Part shown: positions 54,191-63,647 of the stretch, in pieces | How positions within the stretch are numbered: the stretch's first letter is position 1 | Layout of the letters: each line of letters begins with the position of its first letter | Source: Enterococcus sp. DIV2402 | Lineage (GTDB): Bacteria; Bacillota; Bacilli; Lactobacillales; Enterococcaceae | Direction: 5' to 3' | Length of the DNA stretch: 64,000 nucleotides | NCBI RefSeq assembly: GCF_017426705.2 | Contig: NZ_CP147251.1 | Coordinates: forward strand, 3,136,501-3,200,500 | Made by a program: the position numbers and the translations under genes | Notes under the pieces: model-generated | What the model was told of the DNA's origin: nothing | The model's input: only the letters and a program-made list of their open reading frames with translations | Databases searched by the model: none

Positions 54191-56575
54191 CTCTTCGATT
54201 TCTTCATAATATTCAGGTGTTTCAGCAAGCAACACTTTTCGTGGCTTACTGCCTTCTGATGGACCTACCACGCCATTGGCTTCAAGTTCATCAACTAATC
54301 GGGCTGCACGGTTATACCCGATACGGAAGCGACGTTGCAATAAAGAGACACTCGCTGTTTGCATTTCAATGACCAGGTCTTTCGCTTGGTCATACAATTC
54401 ATCTTGAGGTTCACTGCCACCACCCGAAGCAACATCTTCTTCTGTTACCATCATTTTTTCTTCGTAATTTGCGCCTTGTTGCTCTGTCACAAATTCAACC
54501 ACTGATTCGACATCGTGATCTGAAATAAAGGCACCTTGCACCCGAATCGGTTTATTTTCACCCATCGGCAAGAACAACATATCTCCACGCCCTAATAATT
54601 TTTCAGCTCCATTACTATCAATAATGGTTCGTGAGTCGGTTCCACTAGAAACGGCAAAGGCCATTCGTGACGGAACGTTGGCTTTGATAATTCCGGTAAT
54701 GACATCCACACTTGGGCGTTGTGTAGCTAAAATCATATGAATTCCTGCAGCACGTGCCATCTGTGCCAAGCGAATAATTGCATCTTCCACTTCATTGCTC
54801 GCAACCATCATTAAATCGGCTAACTCATCCACAATTACCACAATAAATGGTAGTATCGGATGTTTTTCACCCGTTTCACGATTTTTCTCAGCAATCATTT
54901 CATTATAACCAGTAATGTTGCGGACACCTGTTGCTGCAAATTTCTCGTAGCGCTCTTCCATTTCTTTGACGACTTTTTGAAGTGCTTGTGCCGCTTTGCG
55001 AGGATTGGTTACTACAGGCGTTAATAAATGTGGAATCCCGTTATACACATTTAATTCAACCATTTTCGGGTCGACCATCATCATTTTGACTTCATGGGGT
55101 TTGGCTTGCATTAAAATACTGGTGATAATTCCGTTAATTGCAACAGATTTCCCACTACCCGTTGAACCCGCCACTAATAAATGCGGCATTTTCGTTAAAT
55201 CAGCCGTTTGGACTTTTCCAGAAATATCCCGTCCTAAGGGTACTTCTAATAAATTTTCTGGGTGCGCAGGTGTTGCTTCAATCACTTCTCTAAAAGAAAC
55301 CATGCTTACGGCATCATTCGGTACTTCAATACCAATTAATGATTTCCCTGGAATTGGTGCTTCCATTCGAATATCTTTTGCCGCTAAAGCCAGAGCAATG
55401 TCATCGGTTAACCCTACGACTTTACTTACTTTAACCCCGACTGCTGGTTGGATTTCAAATTTCGTCACGGCTGGACCTAAACTGGCTTTCACCACTTTGG
55501 CATCCACACCAAAGCTTTCAAAGGTTTGCTCCAGTACAGTGATATTTTTTTCAATTTTTTTGTATTCGCTACTCTGATCTGTTGGTGGCACAGCATTTAA
55601 TAAGGTTGCTGGCGGTAGCTCGTAATCTTCATCTTCTACCTCTTGTAAAATATCAAAATCTAATGGCTCACTGTCATCGACTTCTTCTTTCTTTTTAGGT
55701 TCTGGACGAGCTTGCTGTGCAGCTTGTGGCTGCTGTTGAAAACTGTCAATCGGCACAAAGCTCAATTGCTCTGGTTCAATTTTCAACTCGCTAGGTGTCT
55801 CTCCGGTTGTTTTTTCTTCTTTGGTCATTGGACGTACTTGGTTTTTCTCTTGCTCTTTTATTTCGGCTAAAATTGCTTCACGCTCAGCAGCTTTTTTCTC
55901 TTCTCTAGCTACTTTTCGAGCTTGTTTTTTTGCTTCACGTTGAGCTTTTTTTTCAGGATTGCCTTCTAATAATGGTTCAATCATCGCTTTGATGTCTTGA
56001 AGTTTTTCAAGAAGTTGTTGGGTAGTCATTTGACTAATAAAGAAAATCCCGGTTAATACTAGCAAAATTGCAATCAAATAACTTCCAAGTTGCGATACTA
56101 AAAAGTAACTCACTTGATATAAAGTTGCACCAATCATTCCACCACCAACATTTTCAACAACTTGCCCTGATTGAATGTCTTGCACCAGTAATGTCCAAGT
56201 CGTATGGATAATATTGGTTTCCCCATCTTGCAATCGGCTAAATAAATTGGCGTGAAGAAACAGTAATACTCCACTGTATACGAAAAGTCCGCCAATTATC
56301 CGTTTCACATTCGTAACTTTGGCATTTGTATTTTTAAAAATTAACCAAATGCTATACGCTGCTAAAGCTAAACACAAGATTTGATACGTGTTTCCGCCAA
56401 TCATCCGAAATCCATTGGCAATGAGCGTGCCTAAAAAACCTAAATGCATGAATCCAAATAGTGCGAATAAAAAAAACAAGAAGCCTAAACCAATCAATGT
56501 TAATTTTTCTTGTTGTTGTAATTGTTTTTTTGTTTTTCGTTTCGTTGTATTTGAACGGCGTTTTTTCTGTGCCAT
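54182..56575 (-). CDS. ftsK: DNA translocase FtsK/SpoIIIE
   Basis: 797 residues. Four N-terminal membrane helices (~25-185), a basic/acidic linker rich in K, E and Q (~205-320), then the RecA-like motor with Walker [16 protein letters not shown] and Walker [15 protein letters not shown], and a C-terminal gamma winged helix ([24 protein letters not shown]) that reads polar DNA motifs. Moves chromosome DNA through the division septum. Two-subdomain length is normal for SpoIIIE/SftA-like members. Confidence 0.96.
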   Translation of the reverse strand: MAQKKRRSNTTKRKTKKQLQQQEKLTLIGLGFLFFLFALFGFMHLGFLGTLIANGFRMIGGNTYQILCLALAAYSIWLIFKNTNAKVTNVKRIIGGLFVYSGVLLFLHANLFSRLQDGETNIIHTTWTLLVQDIQSGQVVENVGGGMIGATLYQVSYFLVSQLGSYLIAILLVLTGIFFISQMTTQQLLEKLQDIKAMIEPLLEGNPEKKAQREAKKQARKVAREEKKAAEREAILAEIKEQEKNQVRPMTKEEKTTGETPSELKIEPEQLSFVPIDSFQQQPQAAQQARPEPKKKEEVDDSEPLDFDILQEVEDEDYELPPATLLNAVPPTDQSSEYKKIEKNITVLEQTFESFGVDAKVVKASLGPAVTKFEIQPAVGVKVSKVVGLTDDIALALAAKDIRMEAPIPGKSLIGIEVPNDAVSMVSFREVIEATPAHPENLLEVPLGRDISGKVQTADLTKMPHLLVAGSTGSGKSVAINGIITSILMQAKPHEVKMMMVDPKMVELNVYNGIPHLLTPVVTNPRKAAQALQKVVKEMEERYEKFAATGVRNITGYNEMIAEKNRETGEKHPILPFIVVIVDELADLMMVASNEVEDAIIRLAQMARAAGIHMILATQRPSVDVITGIIKANVPSRMAFAVSSGTDSRTIIDSNGAEKLLGRGDMLFLPMGENKPIRVQGAFISDHDVESVVEFVTEQQGANYEEKMMVTEEDVASGGGSEPQDELYDQAKDLVIEMQTASVSLLQRRFRIGYNRAARLVDELEANGVVGPSEGSKPRKVLLAETPEYYEEIEEDR

Positions 56576-56656
56576 AGTCTATGATCCCTCTTTTCATCTC
56601 CCATCATTATACAAAAAAAAGAAGAGGAACACAAAAGTCCCCCATCTTTCTCAAGC

Positions 56657-57463
56657 TTAATCGATTGTCACATCTTTTCCAAACCATTTTTCGCTAATTT
56701 TCTTGAATTCGCCATTATCGCGTAATTCAGCTAGCCCTTCATTAATTTTTTCAGCTAGTTTTTCATCGTCTTTACGCACGCCAACTGCAAAACCTTCTTG
56801 GGCAAAGGTACTATTAATTAAATTAAATTGATCCAATTTGTTCATTTTGGTTAGGTAATATTCTGCATATACGCTATCAATCAATACGCCATCGATACGT
56901 CCTGTTTCTAAATCGATAAAGGCTTCATTGAAACTTGCATAAAGCGTTGCATCGTTGTCTTTGACCATATCTTGTAAGACTTCTGGTTGTTCAGTAAAAA
57001 TTTTATAACCAGAAGAACCTTCTTGGGCACCTAATACTTTATCTTTCATTTGGTCTAATGAATCAATCCCAGAATCTTTTTTCGTTACAAGCACTTGATA
57101 GCTTTGCATATACATATCAGAGAATAAAACTTTTTTCTTACGTTCGTCATTGACTGTGTAGCCATTCCAAATCATATCAATAGTTCCGTTGTCCAATTCG
57201 GTTTCTTTCATCGCCCAATCGATTGGTTGGAAGGTTACTTTGGTATCTGTTAAATCAAAAACAGCTGTTGCTAAATCTACGTCAAAACCGGTTAGCTCCC
57301 CATCATCATCACGAAATCCCATTGGTACAAATGTATCATCTAATCCGACAACGACTTCTTTTTTATCCGCACCACTACCAACATCTTCTTTTTTGTCACC
57401 AGTGCCACATGCACCTAATAATAAAATACTTGCTGCCATCAATAAACCAGTTAATTTTTTCAT
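56657..57463 (-). CDS. Amino-acid ABC transporter substrate-binding lipoprotein
   Basis: 268 residues. Lipobox LGAC, then a SBP_bac_3 fold (VVGLDDTFVPMGFRDDDGELTGFDVDLATAVFDLTDTKVTFQPIDWAMKETELDNGTIDMIWNGYT). This family binds polar amino acids such as glutamine, glutamate, histidine, cystine or arginine. Third gene of a permease-ATPase-binding protein operon behind a T-box; the T-box specifier should indicate the amino acid (histidine is one reading). Confidence 0.92.
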   Translation of the reverse strand: MKKLTGLLMAASILLLGACGTGDKKEDVGSGADKKEVVVGLDDTFVPMGFRDDDGELTGFDVDLATAVFDLTDTKVTFQPIDWAMKETELDNGTIDMIWNGYTVNDERKKKVLFSDMYMQSYQVLVTKKDSGIDSLDQMKDKVLGAQEGSSGYKIFTEQPEVLQDMVKDNDATLYASFNEAFIDLETGRIDGVLIDSVYAEYYLTKMNKLDQFNLINSTFAQEGFAVGVRKDDEKLAEKINEGLAELRDNGEFKKISEKWFGKDVTID

Positions 57464-57475
57464 TTTTTCTTCCTC

Positions 57476-58111
57476 CTATTTTACAGGTGATACTTCTAGT
57501 AGATTATCTGCAATATTTTTTGCAAAATCCAAATCGTGTGTGACTACGATTTGCGTAACGCCTTGTTTCTTCAAATCTAAAATTAAGTTTTCAACTTGTT
57601 GTCGTAATGCTGGGTCTAGTGCACTAGTTGGTTCATCATACGCCAGCACTCGTGGATTCATCGCCATTGCTCGAGCGATAGCTACCCGTTGTTTTTGTCC
57701 TCCAGACAGTTGATAAGGATATTGCTCTAGTAAGGTTGCTAAACCTAATTGTTCTGCTAATTGTTGCGCTTTTTGAGTATAAATAGCTTTGTCTTCTTTT
57801 AATACTAATTTAGGAGCTAACGTGATATTCTCAAACACACTAAGATGTGGAAATAATTGAAAATCTTGGAAAACCACCCCAACAACTTGTTCTTGTTCTT
57901 TCAAATTCATTGGATTAAATTTTTTGCCATCCAATAAAAAATCACCACTATCAATACTTTCCAAACCAGCAAGTGTTCGTAACAATGTCGTTTTCCCACC
58001 ACCAGAAGGACCGACAATTGCTAGGATACTGCCTTCTGAAATCGATAAATTCAACCCATCGATGATTGTTCTGGAACCAAATGATTTTTTGATATTTTTT
58101 AGTTCTAACAT
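57476..58111 (-). CDS. Amino-acid ABC transporter ATPase
   Basis: 211 residues. Walker A GPSGGGKTT, Q-loop FQDFQLFPHL, signature LSGGQKQRVAIARAMAM, Walker B VLAYDEPTSALDP, the polar-amino-acid transporter subgroup (GlnQ-like), slightly shorter than usual at the C-terminus. Lies 12 bases from each neighbour. Confidence 0.93.
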   Translation of the reverse strand: MLELKNIKKSFGSRTIIDGLNLSISEGSILAIVGPSGGGKTTLLRTLAGLESIDSGDFLLDGKKFNPMNLKEQEQVVGVVFQDFQLFPHLSVFENITLAPKLVLKEDKAIYTQKAQQLAEQLGLATLLEQYPYQLSGGQKQRVAIARAMAMNPRVLAYDEPTSALDPALRQQVENLILDLKKQGVTQIVVTHDLDFAKNIADNLLEVSPVK

Positions 58112-58123
58112 CCTTTTTCCCTC

Positions 58124-58765
58124 CTATCGATAGTAATCTAATCGTTTTTCAACTTGCTTCAAGACAACGGTAAAGAAGCCTGTTAATGCTAAATAAATAA
58201 TACCTACACCAATTAGCGGTAACAATGTTGCTTCACGTTCCATAGCGATTTTTCCAATTCGCATCACATCAGATAATCCTAAGATATAAATCAATGACGT
58301 ATCTTTGACTAAGCTAATCACTTCATTTCCAACAGAAGGTAGCGTAATTTTACCAACTTGTGGAATAATAATTTTCGAAATTGTTTGCCATGGAGTTAAG
58401 CGTAAAACTTGTGCAGCTTCATATTGCCCTTTAGGAATTGATTGAATCCCTCCACGAAAGATTTCCGCGAAATAGGCAGCATAATTTAAAATAAAAGCAA
58501 AAACTGCTGCTTCAAAACGATCTAATACAATTCCTACCGTTGCCAGCCCATAAAAAGCAAAAATTAGTTGTAGTAAAAGCGGCGTACCACGCATTAACCA
58601 AACGTAAGTCTGTACGATAGATTTAAAAAATTTAGACTTACTAGATAAAACAAATGCCAATAAAATCCCTAATGGAATAGAACCAATGAGTGTAAATAGA
58701 AATAATTGAATTGTTACACCCGTCCCTTTAAATAATTGCGGAAAAACTGAAATAAGAATATCCAT
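58124..58765 (-). CDS. Amino-acid ABC transporter permease
   Basis: 213 residues, His/Glu/Gln/Arg-type permease with four to five helices, LMRGTPLLLQLIFAFYGL and EIFRGGIQSIPKGQYEAAQVLRLTPWQTISKIIIPQ (EAA loop). First gene after the T-box leader. AGGAGG precedes the ATG. Confidence 0.93.
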   Translation of the reverse strand: MDILISVFPQLFKGTGVTIQLFLFTLIGSIPLGILLAFVLSSKSKFFKSIVQTYVWLMRGTPLLLQLIFAFYGLATVGIVLDRFEAAVFAFILNYAAYFAEIFRGGIQSIPKGQYEAAQVLRLTPWQTISKIIIPQVGKITLPSVGNEVISLVKDTSLIYILGLSDVMRIGKIAMEREATLLPLIGVGIIYLALTGFFTVVLKQVEKRLDYYR

Positions 58766-58799
58766 TTTATTACCTCCTTGTATTGTTGCCTGTTATTAG

Positions 58800-59186
58800 C
58801 AAAAGAAAAAACCACGCAAGCTGCCCTTGGTTCACCCAAGAGGACGCAGTTTACGTGGTTCCACCTCATTTCATCTTCTCTTCACAGAAAAAGACCTTCT
58901 ATGGTTGTTGATAAAATAAAAAAAGCCCTCTAGCCGCATTGGCTAAAGGACGTAAATTACGTGGTTCCACCTTTTTTCATCTATTCCTCACAGAATAAAT
59001 CTCATGAAGTTATCTATCAATAACCATCGCTGTAACGGGCTTCCCGGGTTTTCCTACTAGTCTTCAAAAAACCGACTCCAAGATGTGTTTCACAATGAAG
59101 TTATTATCTCTTTTCACCAGCCAGAGACTCTCTTTTAATAAGCGACAATGTTACTCTTCTTTTCGATGTCTTTTCTTAAGTTGTTT
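58800..59186 (-). promoter_or_regulatory. T-box leader with one stem I and two antiterminator/terminator modules
   Basis: On the minus strand: stem I elements (AGTAAC, AGAGAGTCTCTGGCTGGTGAAAAGAG, GTGAAACACATCTTGGAG), then T-box sequence GGTGGAACCACG (58960-58971) with terminator GTCCTTTAGCC/GGCTAGAGGGC + T7 (58918-58951). A second copy of GGTGGAACCACG follows (58855-58866), with its own terminator ending CGTGGTTTTTTC (58808-58860). The ~25 bases before each T-box are alike (CTGTGA.GA..AGATGAAA), so the module is duplicated while stem I is single. Uncharged tRNA pairing would permit transcription of the transporter genes. Specifier by position is GAAA-CAC-A (His) or the overlapping ACA/AAC; not certain. 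Confidence 0.85.
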
Positions 59187-59189
59187 CCT

Positions 59190-59218
59190 ACTTTACATTC
59201 TTCTATGAAAGTTGTCAA
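59190..59218 (-). promoter_or_regulatory. Promoter of the T-box/amino-acid transporter operon
   Basis: Consensus TTGACA (59213-59218), 17 bases, TAAAGT (59190-59195) on the minus strand. Confidence 0.85.
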
Positions 59219-59308
59219 TCGTTTTACACGAAAAATATTCAGAAAATTCTATTTACTAAAAAGAAAATCCCTGCCCTTTCGTTTTTTGAAAGCACAAGGA
59301 ACATTCTC

Positions 59309-60538
59309 CTAATATTTTGTTGCTAATTTGACAATTTCTACTAATGTCTGACTCGCTTTTTCCATCGCTTCTAACGTAATAAATTCATATTGTCCATGGA
59401 AATTTTCACCACCAGTAAAAATATTCGGTGTTGGTAGACCCATCATGGAAATTTTCGAGCCATCCGTGCCTCCACGAAACGGTTGTACATTCGGCGTAAT
59501 GCCAATCGTTTGCATTGCTTCTTTAGCTAACTCGATGGCTAACGGGTGCTTATCAATCACTTGACGCATGTTGTAGTATTGGTCTTCTAATTGATACGTA
59601 ATACGCTGTTTATCAAAGCGTTGGTTAATTGTCTCAATAATTCCGATAATCGTCTGCTTGCGTTGTGCAAATTTTGCTTCGTCATGGTCACGAATAATAT
59701 AATTTAACGAAGCATGATCAATCGTTCCCGAAAATTTAGTTAAAAGATAAAAACCATCATAGTCGCGTGTTTTTTCAGGAACTTCCTCACTTGGCAATTG
59801 ATTGTCGATTTCTTTTCCAAGTTGAATTGCATTTACCATTTGTTGATAAGCTGTTCCGGGATGCACGCTAGTTCCTTCAATTTCGATATCCAGTTTTGCG
59901 GCATTAAACGTTTCATATTCAAAATTTCCGACACGACCACTGTCCACAGTATAGGCATAGCGTACAGGAAATTTCTCTACTGGAAAACGATCAGCACCTC
60001 GACCAATTTCTTCATCGGGGCCAAATGCTACCCAAACATCTCCTCGTTCCAACTCTGGTTGGGCAATTAATTGGCGCAACATCTCTAAAATTTCGGCAAC
60101 TCCTGCCTTATCGTCTGCTCCTAAAAGGGTTAACCCATTGGTGGTAATTAATGTTTCACCTACATAATCTTTTAGGTTGGGAAAATCCGAAACTTGCATC
60201 ACAATGTCATGTTCAGCATTTAAGCAAACATCTTGTCCATCATAGTTTTCAATGACTTGTGGTTGATTATTTTCTGCATTAAAGTCTGCAGTATCCACAT
60301 GTGCAATAAAACCTAAAGCCATTTTCTCCGGGTTTCCTGCTAATTTCCCTAAAACAAAACTATTTTCTTCGTCATATTCGACATTTTCTAATCCCAATTC
60401 ACGTAAACGTTGCTCTAAAATTTTGGCTAGTTCCACTTGACCAGGAGTGGTTGGTATAGTTGCCGATTTTTCATCTGAACGTGTATTGATACGCACAAAT
60501 TCTAAAAAATCATTTAATAATTGACTCACGTCTCTCAT
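59309..60538 (-). CDS. pepT: Peptidase T (tripeptide aminopeptidase)
   Basis: 409 residues (GTG 60529 is an alternative start). M20 metallopeptidase motifs: GFIAHVDTADF (first zinc His, Asp), LLGADDKAGVAEIL (bridging Asp), GPDEEIGRGAD (catalytic and metal Glu), DSGRVGNFEYETFNAA, and the terminal FRGGTDGSKISMMGLPTPNIFTGGENFHGQYEF. Cleaves the N-terminal residue from tripeptides in the cytoplasm. Eight bases after an oppA gene, so uptake and hydrolysis of peptides are co-expressed under the T-box. Confidence 0.97.
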   Translation of the reverse strand: MRDVSQLLNDFLEFVRINTRSDEKSATIPTTPGQVELAKILEQRLRELGLENVEYDEENSFVLGKLAGNPEKMALGFIAHVDTADFNAENNQPQVIENYDGQDVCLNAEHDIVMQVSDFPNLKDYVGETLITTNGLTLLGADDKAGVAEILEMLRQLIAQPELERGDVWVAFGPDEEIGRGADRFPVEKFPVRYAYTVDSGRVGNFEYETFNAAKLDIEIEGTSVHPGTAYQQMVNAIQLGKEIDNQLPSEEVPEKTRDYDGFYLLTKFSGTIDHASLNYIIRDHDEAKFAQRKQTIIGIIETINQRFDKQRITYQLEDQYYNMRQVIDKHPLAIELAKEAMQTIGITPNVQPFRGGTDGSKISMMGLPTPNIFTGGENFHGQYEFITLEAMEKASQTLVEIVKLATKY

Positions 60539-60546
60539 CCCTTTTT

Positions 60547-62202
60547 TTATTCTTCTACATAAGCTTCACGTAAATAGAAATAGTCTCCATATGAATGGTA
60601 TACAATATCTTTTACTTTTGGATTCACTAAATAATTAGCCGCACTTTGATAAATTGGTACTTGTGCAGCATCATCTTCTAAAAGAATTTTTTCTGCCGCT
60701 TTGTAGTCTTCAAATGTTTTATTTTCATCATTTGCATCTACGGTAATGGCTTTTTCAACTAGCTCAGTATATTCACTATTGTCATATTCCCCATAGTTAT
60801 AAGAAGAACCTGTGCGATACAAGTTGAAATAAGAATTCATATCGCTACTTCCAGCGATCCAACCAGAAATTGATAATTCATATTTTTTATCCGCACGCGC
60901 TTGGTTAACATTATTGGCTGGTTGTGGTGTAATTTCAATTTTCAAACCAGGTAAGTTGGTTTCTAGTTGGTTTTGCACATACTCTGAAACTTTTTTGCCG
61001 TTATCAGAATCATCGACCAGCAAGGTTAACTCAATTGAATCACCTAGCTCAGCAGTTGCTTGCTCCCATTCTTTTTTGGCTGCGTCTAAATCGAAGACGT
61101 TATAATCGCCACTATACGCACGGAAGTCCTCACCCGTTTCAGAGTTCGCATATAATTGTGCTGGAATTAACCCGTTCAAGGCAGTTGAACCATCACTTAA
61201 AACATTATTAACTAGACTCTCTTTATCAATCGCTAATGCTACTGCTTTACGGAAATGCACATTCCCCAATGCTTCAGTTGCTTTTTTATTAAAGTCTAAG
61301 AAACGATTAGCTACTTCTAGTTGTGAAACTAGCGCTTCATCATCTTTAAATTGTTGTACATATTGTCCTGTAATTTTTGTGAAATCTAATTCACCAGATT
61401 GGAACAAGTTAATTCCGGTATTATCTTCTTTAATAGTTGAACCTTCAACAGTCTCTAATTTCACTTTGTCTGCATCGTAATATTCTGGATTTGGTTTTAA
61501 CGTCCATGTGTCAGAAGCAGGTGTCCAATCTTCTAAAATAAATGGACCAGAATAAAGCAAGTTCTCACTAGTTGTTGCATAGTCTGATCCTTCTTCAGTC
61601 ACGTAGTCTTCATTTTGTGGTGCTAACCAACCAATCGAAACCACTGATAAGAAAGAAGGTTGTGGATTAATTAACGTTACTTCAAATGTTTTTTCATCTA
61701 ACGCTTTTAATCCAATTGTATCCACATCAGCTTTTCCTTCACGAATGTCTAAACTATTAACCACGTTATCCAACCAATAAGCGTTTGGTCCCATTGTTTC
61801 TGGATTCACCAAACGTTTCCACGAGAATAAGAAATCATTTGCCGTAATAGGTGTCCCATCACTCCACTTAATATCTTCACGTAAATGGAAAGTATACACT
61901 TTGCCATCTTCGCTAATATCCACAGATTCAGCTAATCCAGGAACCGTTTGACTCTCTTCATCTAAACGATACAATCCTTCAAAAAGATGCTGTACGACTG
62001 TAAAGGTGACTTTATCGGTAGTTTGTGTGGTATCCAACGTTGATAATTGAGCCGGTAAACTTACCGCAATTTTTTGCTCGACACCACCTGCGGATCCACC
62101 TGAACTATCTGTCCCATCTGTTGCTTGTTTGCCTGTACTACATCCTGCTAAAACAATCGCAATTGCCCCTAAAGCAATTGTTGATTTCAACCATTTCTTC
62201 AT
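60547..62202 (-). CDS. oppA: Oligopeptide-binding lipoprotein OppA (copy 3), T-box controlled
   Basis: 551 residues; GGAGGAG before ATG. Lipobox LAGC, Gly/Ser linker, SBP_bac_5 fold (IKWSDGTPITANDFLFSWKRLVNPETMGPNAYW, SGELDFTKITGQYVQQF). Unlike the other two oppA copies it is expressed from a T-box leader with pepT, linking peptide capture to shortage of a specific amino acid. It presumably uses the OppBCDF permease encoded 14 kb away. Confidence 0.94.
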   Translation of the reverse strand: MKKWLKSTIALGAIAIVLAGCSTGKQATDGTDSSGGSAGGVEQKIAVSLPAQLSTLDTTQTTDKVTFTVVQHLFEGLYRLDEESQTVPGLAESVDISEDGKVYTFHLREDIKWSDGTPITANDFLFSWKRLVNPETMGPNAYWLDNVVNSLDIREGKADVDTIGLKALDEKTFEVTLINPQPSFLSVVSIGWLAPQNEDYVTEEGSDYATTSENLLYSGPFILEDWTPASDTWTLKPNPEYYDADKVKLETVEGSTIKEDNTGINLFQSGELDFTKITGQYVQQFKDDEALVSQLEVANRFLDFNKKATEALGNVHFRKAVALAIDKESLVNNVLSDGSTALNGLIPAQLYANSETGEDFRAYSGDYNVFDLDAAKKEWEQATAELGDSIELTLLVDDSDNGKKVSEYVQNQLETNLPGLKIEITPQPANNVNQARADKKYELSISGWIAGSSDMNSYFNLYRTGSSYNYGEYDNSEYTELVEKAITVDANDENKTFEDYKAAEKILLEDDAAQVPIYQSAANYLVNPKVKDIVYHSYGDYFYLREAYVEE

Positions 62203-62219
62203 TTCTTTCTCCTCCTTTT

Positions 62220-62505
62220 ATAAATAAAAAAAGTCCTTTTACTAGTTTCAGAACCAGTAAAAGGACGAATTAATCGCGGTACCACCTTTATTCAGAAGCT
62301 CACACTTCCCTTACTCCAACATCACATCATGAGATTGGTGTTCATGGTTAACGGATGAACGTTCCCGAAACTGCTTACCTATCAACAGCTTTTCTCAGAG
62401 CTCATTTTTCAATTTGTTAAATTGGTTCTTTTCACCAGACAGAACCTCTCTGAAAATTTGCGAAATCTACTTTTCTCTTCAATGAATTTTATTATTAAAT
62501 TTTAA
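62220..62505 (-). promoter_or_regulatory. T-box leader of oppA-pepT
   Basis: On the minus strand: AGTAGATT (stem I 5' side), AGAGAGGTTCTGTCTGGTGAAAAGAACC (distal stem), TTGAAAAATGAGCTCTGAG (specifier side), T-box GGTGGTACCGCG (62273-62284) and terminator GTCCTTTTACTGG...CTAGTAAAAGGAC + T7 (62226-62263). Arrangement is canonical. By position the specifier could be AAT (Asn) or ATG (Met); I cannot decide without an alignment. Confidence 0.9.
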
Positions 62506-62508
62506 TAA

Positions 62509-62537
62509 AGTTTAGCTTAACTACTTCTCATTGTCAA
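62509..62537 (-). promoter_or_regulatory. Promoter of the oppA-pepT T-box unit
   Basis: TTGACA (62532-62537), 17 bases, TAAACT (62509-62514) on the minus strand. Confidence 0.8.
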
Positions 62538-62575
62538 TGCTTTCGTTTGTGAAAAAAATAAAAGCATAAGAATAA

Positions 62576-62604
62576 TTGGCGTATAATCAAAGTTGCTATA
62601 CAAT
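62576..62604 (+). promoter_or_regulatory. Promoter of the PucR-like regulator
   Basis: TTGGCG (62576-62581), 17 bases, TACAAT (62599-62604). Confidence 0.55.
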
Positions 62605-62663
62605 GCTACTAAGGACACACGAATGATGTGTAAGATTTTTTTATAGACAAGGTGGTTTTTTTC

Positions 62664-63530
62664 GTGACAATACTAGAGCTACAACAAATTTACCCTACGG
62701 CACAATTGCACACCTTTCCTACAGATGATGAAAATTTTTTATCGCTGTATTTAGAAGGACAATTTTTATGGATTCCACAACAAACTTTGACAATAACTGA
62801 AAAAAAAGTGTTGAAAATGTTAGCCGATACCATTGATACGACGCTACCAACTCATCATCCTTGGTATGCGACTCTTTTTCAAAGTGAAAGTGCCCCCTTA
62901 ACAACGGGCGATTTCCGAGTGATTCAAGTTGAATTTACCAATCCTGAACAAGTCGATACCTATTCTTGGGATGAAGAAATCAAACGGATTTTTCCTCATC
63001 TAGTGGATCACTTCTTTATCAACGGAACCAAAAGTTTTTTAGTGGAAATTTATAGCGAAGATGCTTTACCTACAGAAGAATTAGAAGGTATCTTTTTAGC
63101 TTTAGACGGTGATTTTAATACCTATACGCGCGTATTTGTAGGGGCTTTTTACCCTGTGACCAGTGATTTTACAACGTTACTACAAGAAGAACAGCAACTT
63201 TTTCTTTCAATGACTAAACAAAATTTACCAACGAAATGTTGTGATCTTAAAAATACAGCGATTCATTATTTTGCCACTCATTTGATTAAAGAAAGTATGA
63301 TGATGCGCCAATTAGCCAAACTTTGGTTTGAAGATGATGTCCATGATGTCATCTTAGCATTATGGAAAAATCAAGGAAATGTTAGTTCGGCAGCGAAAGA
63401 TTTATTTATGCATCGCAATACCCTGCAATATAAAATTGATAAATTCCAAAAACAAACATTAACTAACCTCAAAGAAATGGATTCCCTCTTCTTATGCTAT
63501 CTTTTACTCACGACTTTTGCTAAAAATTAA
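62664..63530 (+). CDS. PucR/CdaR-like transcriptional regulator
   Basis: 288 residues from GTG 62664, eight bases after AAGGTGG; GTG 62652 overlaps this site. The C-terminus is a PucR-type helix-turn-helix (HDVILALWKNQGNVSSAAKDLFMHRNTLQYKIDKFQKQT), recognised by the N-x-S/T-A-A-K-x-L-F-x-H-R-N-T-L-x-Y pattern. The N-terminal 220 residues are a sensor region without a recognised domain. It directly precedes a sugar ABC ATPase gene and may regulate sugar use, by analogy with CdaR/PucR-type activators. Confidence 0.82.
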   Translation: MTILELQQIYPTAQLHTFPTDDENFLSLYLEGQFLWIPQQTLTITEKKVLKMLADTIDTTLPTHHPWYATLFQSESAPLTTGDFRVIQVEFTNPEQVDTYSWDEEIKRIFPHLVDHFFINGTKSFLVEIYSEDALPTEELEGIFLALDGDFNTYTRVFVGAFYPVTSDFTTLLQEEQQLFLSMTKQNLPTKCCDLKNTAIHYFATHLIKESMMMRQLAKLWFEDDVHDVILALWKNQGNVSSAAKDLFMHRNTLQYKIDKFQKQTLTNLKEMDSLFLCYLLLTTFAKN

Positions 63531-63568
63531 CTCCTTTTACAATGTGCACAAAAAATCAAAAGTTTTTT

Positions 63569-63611
63569 TGTGCACGTTTACATTGTTAAAGTAAACCGTT
63601 TTCATTATAGT
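63569..63611 (+). promoter_or_regulatory. Promoter of the sugar ABC ATPase with cre-like site
   Basis: TTGTTA (63583-63588), 17 bases, TATAGT (63606-63611). TGTGCACGTTTACA (63569-63582), next to the -35 box, matches 12 of 14 positions of the catabolite-responsive consensus TGNAANCGNWNNCA, as expected before a carbohydrate transport gene. It is also the right arm of a hairpin GTGCACAAAAAA/TTTTTTGTGCAC (63544-63575) that may end the preceding gene. Confidence 0.5.
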
Positions 63612-63647
63612 AAGTATATAAATTAAAGCGAAAGAAGGAATTCATTC

